A stretch of DNA of 64,000 nt from Lederbergia lenta NBRC 16444 (GTDB lineage: Bacteria > Bacillota > Bacilli > Bacillales > Bacillaceae_C). Below are positions 60,365 to 64,000 of this stretch, one piece after another; position 1 is the first letter of the stretch, and each line of letters begins with the position of its first letter. The notes beneath the pieces were generated by a model. The model did not search any database. It was given only the letters and a program-made list of their open reading frames with translations, and was not told the origin of the DNA. Location: assembly GCF_001591545.1 (NCBI RefSeq), contig NZ_BCVC01000001.1:1-64000 (forward strand), read 5' to 3'. The translations under genes and the position numbers were made by a program.

Positions 60365-60997
60365 CTAAAGTTGTATAGGACTATTTGTTTTATCAATATC
60401 TTCAATACAAATTGGCAAATTTGAAGTATGATTCATAGAAAATTCGTTCATAATCTTAAAGCAATACTGAAATCGAAATTCTTGCTCGTAGGTACGTCCT
60501 GCTAAATCATTATATCTTATCTTAAAGAATACATTATATGCTTTACTATGTTTAATACATCGAACTGAGAAATTAATAGTATCTCCAATAAAGGCATACT
60601 GTTTATCAAAATATTCATATAAAAAATGACTGTTTTGTTGAAGACCATCTGTTTTAAAGTAACAATTTGCTGACTCACTGTTTGTCATTTGTACAAGTTG
60701 AACATTTGTCGCACTTTCCTTACCTAAGTTTATTAAAGAAATTGGTAGTATAAGGCTTGCTTCATTATTAGTTTCCTTAATATATATTTCCTTATTCAAA
60801 GATAGATGAAAATAAGGAATCAAAGATAATCTACTTTTATTTTTAGAATGAAATTTCTGCTCATCTTGCTCTTTTTGTCTTATATTTTCCTTATAAAACT
60901 CCCATTCTTTAGTTGTCCTATGATTCTTATAACTTAAATAGATTCCACCACTTGATACAATAAGTGCAAACAATGCAATTAAATTTGAAATATCCAT
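60365..60997 (-). CDS. Hypothetical membrane-anchored protein
   Basis: A 210-residue protein starting MDISNLIALFALIVSSGGIYLSY, so one N-terminal membrane helix (about 3-24), then a charged, coiled-coil-prone stretch (about 25-55) and a predicted beta-rich domain to the end. No family is recognised. AGGAG precedes ATG 60997. Codons are markedly AT-rich compared with the Yxd-like genes next to it, which suggests a different origin. Confidence 0.65.
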   Translation of the reverse strand: MDISNLIALFALIVSSGGIYLSYKNHRTTKEWEFYKENIRQKEQDEQKFHSKNKSRLSLIPYFHLSLNKEIYIKETNNEASLILPISLINLGKESATNVQLVQMTNSESANCYFKTDGLQQNSHFLYEYFDKQYAFIGDTINFSVRCIKHSKAYNVFFKIRYNDLAGRTYEQEFRFQYCFKIMNEFSMNHTSNLPICIEDIDKTNSPIQL

Positions 60998-61299
60998 AGG
61001 GGCTCTCCTAACCATTTATATTAATCTCTATTTAACAGAATATCAAAGTTTGCTATTCATTAATATGATCCCAACAGTTCGGTTTGAATAAAATGATTCT
61101 GTTTTCCTAACTCCATCAATTTATGTTCTTCAATTCCATAAATTTTCTCATTTTAATCACAGTTTCAATAGAATGTAGATGGTAAAAAGTCACCTCATTT
61201 TATTAAACCTTTTTATTGAAAGTAGGAACAATTAAAGTGCATTAACAGATGGTGGCAAAAGAATTTACATGATATTATGTAGGAGGAAGAAGGTGCAGC
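60998..61299. other. Spacer with no gene
   Basis: AT-rich, without convincing frames or hairpins. AGGAGGAAGAAGG just before 61300 is the ribosome site of the next gene; a promoter for it was not identified with confidence. Confidence 0.45.
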
Positions 61300-62634
61300 A
61301 TGAATAAAGGAAAGTTAAAAGTTAAATGTACAGGTCTGCATGAAAGTGGAAAGGGAATTGTAAATATAAAGGGGAAAGATTACCTTGTATCCAATCTACT
61401 TGAAGGTGAAACTGCAATCGTTGAGATAATAAAAACGAGACATAAAACTTTTGTTAATGTGGTCAAAATTGAAAAAGAATCAAAGCATCGGGTAAAACCA
61501 GAATGCTCCTATTATAGCAAGTGTGGTGGATGTCAGCTTCAACATATGTCCCACGAAGCACAGGACCGTTTTAAACAAAGATTAGTTGAGGATCTTTTAA
61601 AATCATATGGCAAAGTAAATGATATTTTACCTATGAAAGAACCTTACTACTATAGAAATAAGGTGCACTCAACATTTGCCTATGATAAAAAGAGAAAAAT
61701 TATATCAGGGATCTACCAGGAAGACAGTCATAATGTAATTGATATAGACGAATGTATGATACATGACCGTAAGGCAGATGAAATTATAGACACTATCAAA
61801 GAATTTATGAAGTCTTTTAAAATGCAACCATTTGATGAAGACACAGGTAGAGGATTTCTAAGGCATATACTAATAAAAAGAGGATTTGCAACAAATCAAG
61901 TAATGGTTGTCTTAGTGACATCAACAAAAATCTTCCCAGGTAAAAATAATTTTATCAAAGCATTGGTAAAAGCTCATCCAGAAATATCTACTATTATTAT
62001 GAATATTAATAAGCGGAGAACCTCAGTAGTACTGGGAAATGAGGAAATTGTTTTATTTGGAAAAGGATATATTGAAGATATACTATGTGGTGTAAAATTC
62101 CAAATTTCAGCCAAGTCTTTTTATCAAGTTAATCCAATCCAAACTGAAATTTTATATAACAAAGGAATTGAGATGGCAAAACTAAAAGGCGATGAAACAG
62201 TCATAGATGCATATTGTGGAATAGGTACGATATCATTAATAGTCAGCGACAAAGTGAAGAAGGTTATAGGCGTTGAACTCAATAAAGATGCAGTAAAAGA
62301 TGCAATAAAAAATGCTAAAAACAATAATATTAAAAATGCCTACTTCTACAATGATGATGCCGGCGACTTCATGGTGAAATTAGCAAATGAAAATAAAAAA
62401 ATGGACCTAGTAATCATGGACCCACCAAGGGCAGGAAGTGATGAAAAGTTTTTATCTTCCCTTGTCAAACTATCGCCACAGAAAGTGATTTATGTCTCCT
62501 GCAACCCAGTCACTTTGAAAAGAGATTTAAAATATTTAACTGAAAAAGGATATAAAGTAAAAGAAATTCAACCAGTGGACATGTTTCCTCAAACGGCGCA
62601 TGTCGAGTGTGTGGTGTTGCTTGAAAAAAGATAG
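61300..62634 (+). CDS. Second RlmCD/RumA-type 23S rRNA uracil methyltransferase
   Basis: A 444-residue paralogue of the rlmCD product. TRAM domain (about 1-60), 4Fe-4S cysteines C69, C75, C78 and C152, SAM-binding [16 protein letters not shown] near 301 and catalytic Cys401 (VSCNPVTL) are all intact, so it should be active. B. subtilis also has two such genes (yefA and yfjO). Codon use is much more AT-rich than in rlmCD (AAA, AAT and ATA favoured), which suggests a separate history. Strong AGGAGG site. Confidence 0.9.
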   Translation: MNKGKLKVKCTGLHESGKGIVNIKGKDYLVSNLLEGETAIVEIIKTRHKTFVNVVKIEKESKHRVKPECSYYSKCGGCQLQHMSHEAQDRFKQRLVEDLLKSYGKVNDILPMKEPYYYRNKVHSTFAYDKKRKIISGIYQEDSHNVIDIDECMIHDRKADEIIDTIKEFMKSFKMQPFDEDTGRGFLRHILIKRGFATNQVMVVLVTSTKIFPGKNNFIKALVKAHPEISTIIMNINKRRTSVVLGNEEIVLFGKGYIEDILCGVKFQISAKSFYQVNPIQTEILYNKGIEMAKLKGDETVIDAYCGIGTISLIVSDKVKKVIGVELNKDAVKDAIKNAKNNNIKNAYFYNDDAGDFMVKLANENKKMDLVIMDPPRAGSDEKFLSSLVKLSPQKVIYVSCNPVTLKRDLKYLTEKGYKVKEIQPVDMFPQTAHVECVVLLEKR

Positions 62635-62641
62635 AAGATAT

Positions 62642-62686
62642 ATAAGCGTCCGAGAATCGGTAAATGATCCTCGGACGCTTATCTTT
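62642..62686 (+). terminator. Terminator of the second methyltransferase gene
   Basis: ATAAGCGTCCGAG (62642-62654) pairs exactly with CTCGGACGCTTAT (62670-62682), followed by CTTTG. The stem is strong, the T run short. Confidence 0.7.
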
Positions 62687-62799
62687 GTCAGCTTTAGTGT
62701 ATGTGGTAGAAAAAGGATCGTACTTGTAACCTGGGCCATGTGGCATGGCAATGCAATAATTTTATAGTTATACTAGACATACTGAAGGTGGGGCTGTAC

Positions 62800-62900
62800 A
62801 TGAATGAAGCAGTAAGTAAGATGTTGGTGTAGCTATAGCTAAAATCATAGATTCACTAGAGTGGCATAAAAATAATGGATGGATTGATATAACAAAATGA
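62800..62900 (+). pseudogene. Small frameshifted gene
   Basis: ATG 62800 follows AAGGTGGGG, but that frame ends after 10 codons (MNEAVSKMLV). The other frame continues from about 62823 as VGVAIAKIIDSLEWHKNNGW and ends with a TGA at 62898-62900. Adding one base near 62822 would give about 33 residues, MNEAVSKIVGVAIAK... The TGA overlaps the ATG of the following 58-residue gene, a coupled arrangement that supports a real former or shifting gene. Confidence 0.5.
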
Positions 62901-63073
62901 AATATTTAAGATATTTATTATATTTAACTATTGCGAGTGTAGCGTTCTATTATGTGTCTATATTTATAACTCATCAAAAAACTATGTTTGGAATAATAAT
63001 AGGTTTTATAATAATGTTTTTAATTGTTTTCCCAATGTTATATTTAGAATTTATCAAGTTTCAAAGAAAATAA
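62897..63073 (+). CDS. Small membrane protein (58 aa)
   Basis: Begins MKYLRYLLYLTIASVAFYYV and has two membrane helices (about 5-25 and 31-51) with a basic C-terminus (KFQRK). Its ATG overlaps the stop of the small frameshifted gene (ATGA), and it has no good ribosome site of its own, so it would depend on translation from upstream. No family is recognised; a small immunity- or sensor-type membrane protein is possible. A palindromic terminator follows. Confidence 0.6.
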   Translation: MKYLRYLLYLTIASVAFYYVSIFITHQKTMFGIIIGFIIMFLIVFPMLYLEFIKFQRK

Positions 63074-63103
63074 AAACTCTTTTTAAGACTTTCATATTAT
63101 TGA

Positions 63104-63137
63104 CAAAAGGGCTTAGGAATATTCCGAAGCCCTTTTG
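63104..63137. terminator. Palindromic terminator
   Basis: CAAAAGGGCTTAGGAAT (63104-63120) and ATTCCGAAGCCCTTTTG (63121-63137) are inverted copies with one mismatch; A and T runs lie at the ends. Confidence 0.72.
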
Positions 63138-63444
63138 TGATTTTATTCAAGTCCCTACTTAAATGACTAAGGCTATATACTCAAGCATTTTTAACGTAAT
63201 AAAAGAATGAATGAAGGTTTTACTAACTTTCTCCTATTTACGATAACTCACTCTTAATACGGCAATCTATACAACAGTTTAAGCTATGTTCTATGTCTTC
63301 ATTTGTGATTCCAATTCCTGTCCTCTCTGTCCTCATTTGTTAAAAATACATCATTCCCAAAATTTGCACGTGCTTATCAAATCTAATGTATACTGTAAAT
63401 ATCCTGTTAACAAACTAGGATAATCTTTTTCTAGGAGATTTACG
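63138..63444. other. Spacer upstream of the last response regulator
   Basis: No gene is seen. TTGCAC (63364-63369) and TATACT (63389-63394) could be a promoter, though the 19-bp spacer is long. AGGAGA at 63433-63438 is the ribosome site of the next gene. Confidence 0.4.
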
Positions 63445-64000
63445 ATGAAATTAGATTGTTTAATTGTTGATGATGAGGTTGCTTTAGCTGAAACGACTTG
63501 CGAATATTTTAATATGTTTGAAGTCAAAACGGCGTTTGTGACAAATGCAGAGGAGTGCGAACGATTTTTGGAGGAACATGAACCATCATTGATTCTCCTT
63601 GATATAAATCTTGGGGATTCTTCTGGATTTGATTTATGTAAAAAATTACGTAAAACAACGCAGATTCCAATTTTATTTATCAGTGCACGTTCCAGCGAGG
63701 ATGACGTTCTTATTGCGCTTAACATAGGTGGCGACGATTACATACAAAAGCCATATACACTTAGTATTTTACTAGCAAAAGTAAAAGCAGTTCTCAAAAG
63801 ATATGGCAGTGGCTCTAGTAGTTTACAAGATGTTTTAAAATTTGGACAGGTCGAGGTTGATGCCAAACTTCATCGTGTAAGAGTTAATGGTGTTGTTATT
63901 CATCTTAAAACGATGGAATATAAACTTCTGACATATATGGCGAAAAATAAAAATCGAGTCATCACAAAAGATGAATTGTTTCAAAATGTATGGGGCGATT
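63445..64000 (+). CDS. OmpR-family response regulator (cut by window end)
   Basis: The first 185 residues of a response regulator. Receiver domain with acidic pair in LIVDDEVAL (residues 6-14), phospho-acceptor Asp in SLILLDINLGDSSG near residue 53 and Lys in YIQKPYT near 104. A winged-helix domain begins near residue 130 and runs off the window at VWGD. A partner kinase probably follows outside the window. AGGAGA precedes the ATG. It is unlike the Yxd-type regulator at 56097, so it is a separate system. Confidence 0.9.
   Translation, partial: MKLDCLIVDDEVALAETTCEYFNMFEVKTAFVTNAEECERFLEEHEPSLILLDINLGDSSGFDLCKKLRKTTQIPILFISARSSEDDVLIALNIGGDDYIQKPYTLSILLAKVKAVLKRYGSGSSSLQDVLKFGQVEVDAKLHRVRVNGVVIHLKTMEYKLLTYMAKNKNRVITKDELFQNVWGD

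Noticed and set aside
63351-63725. Minus-strand frame of 124 codons
   Set aside because: It is antisense to the response regulator receiver domain, whose motifs are clear on the plus strand.

Overview
The window looks like chromosome from an AT-rich Bacillales bacterium (Bacillaceae in the broad sense). The evidence is the gene order, which follows the Bacillus subtilis yebE-yebG-pur-yerA-yerB-yerC-pcrB-pcrA-ligA-camS(yerH)-gatCAB region, strong AGGAGG-type ribosome sites, sigma-A and extended -10 promoters, a PurR operator, Fur boxes, a guanine riboswitch and dispersed palindromic repeats typical of this family. I could not name the species.

Layout. 1-1021: yebE and yebG. 1021-12624: purine biosynthesis (purE K S Q L F M N H D), controlled by tandem PurR boxes and a guanine riboswitch with terminator. 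The B. subtilis-type operon carries purB and purC between purK and purS; here only 78 bp lie there. purH and purD are separated by about 490 bp holding tandem foldback repeats. 12865-16013: yerA, lipoprotein YerB and regulator YerC. 16279-22444: pcrB, pcrA, ligA, camS. 22642-25834: gatCAB.

25835-52911 is mostly accessory. In order it holds a small CxxC protein, a thioredoxin-like protein and an arylamine N-acetyltransferase; a MacB-like ABC exporter; a ROK kinase; a D,D-carboxypeptidase; a four-gene ECF sigma/anti-sigma/membrane-protein operon with ATGA overlaps; and dgkB. It continues with a Bcr/CflA drug exporter, a GNAT enzyme, small membrane and lipoproteins, a Fur-controlled siderophore-binding lipoprotein, a DUF2339 membrane protein, a TIM-barrel protein paired with a sirtuin, the opuA glycine-betaine transporter with a divergent GbsR-type regulator, a YqcI/YcgG protein, and a PTS-nanE-rpiR amino-sugar operon. 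In B. subtilis gatB, dgkB and yefA (rlmCD) lie close together, so this stretch is interrupted twice by accessory DNA.

52912-64000: rlmCD, then a Yxd/Bce-like peptide-sensing module (histidine kinase and response regulator divergent from an ABC ATPase, permease and YxeA-type protein). After that come a hairpin-rich spacer, a hypothetical membrane-anchored protein, a second RlmCD-like methyltransferase, a small frameshifted gene coupled to a 58-residue membrane protein, and an OmpR-type response regulator cut by the window end.

The least explained signals are two imperfect arrays of about 21-bp period, each between convergent genes (27888-28012 and 44408-44536), the covarying tandem foldback elements at 10830-11206, the missing purB-purC, the sigma-factor operon of unknown purpose, the TIM-barrel/sirtuin pair, and the small frameshifted locus at 62800. 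No tRNA, rRNA, CRISPR array or complete insertion sequence was seen.
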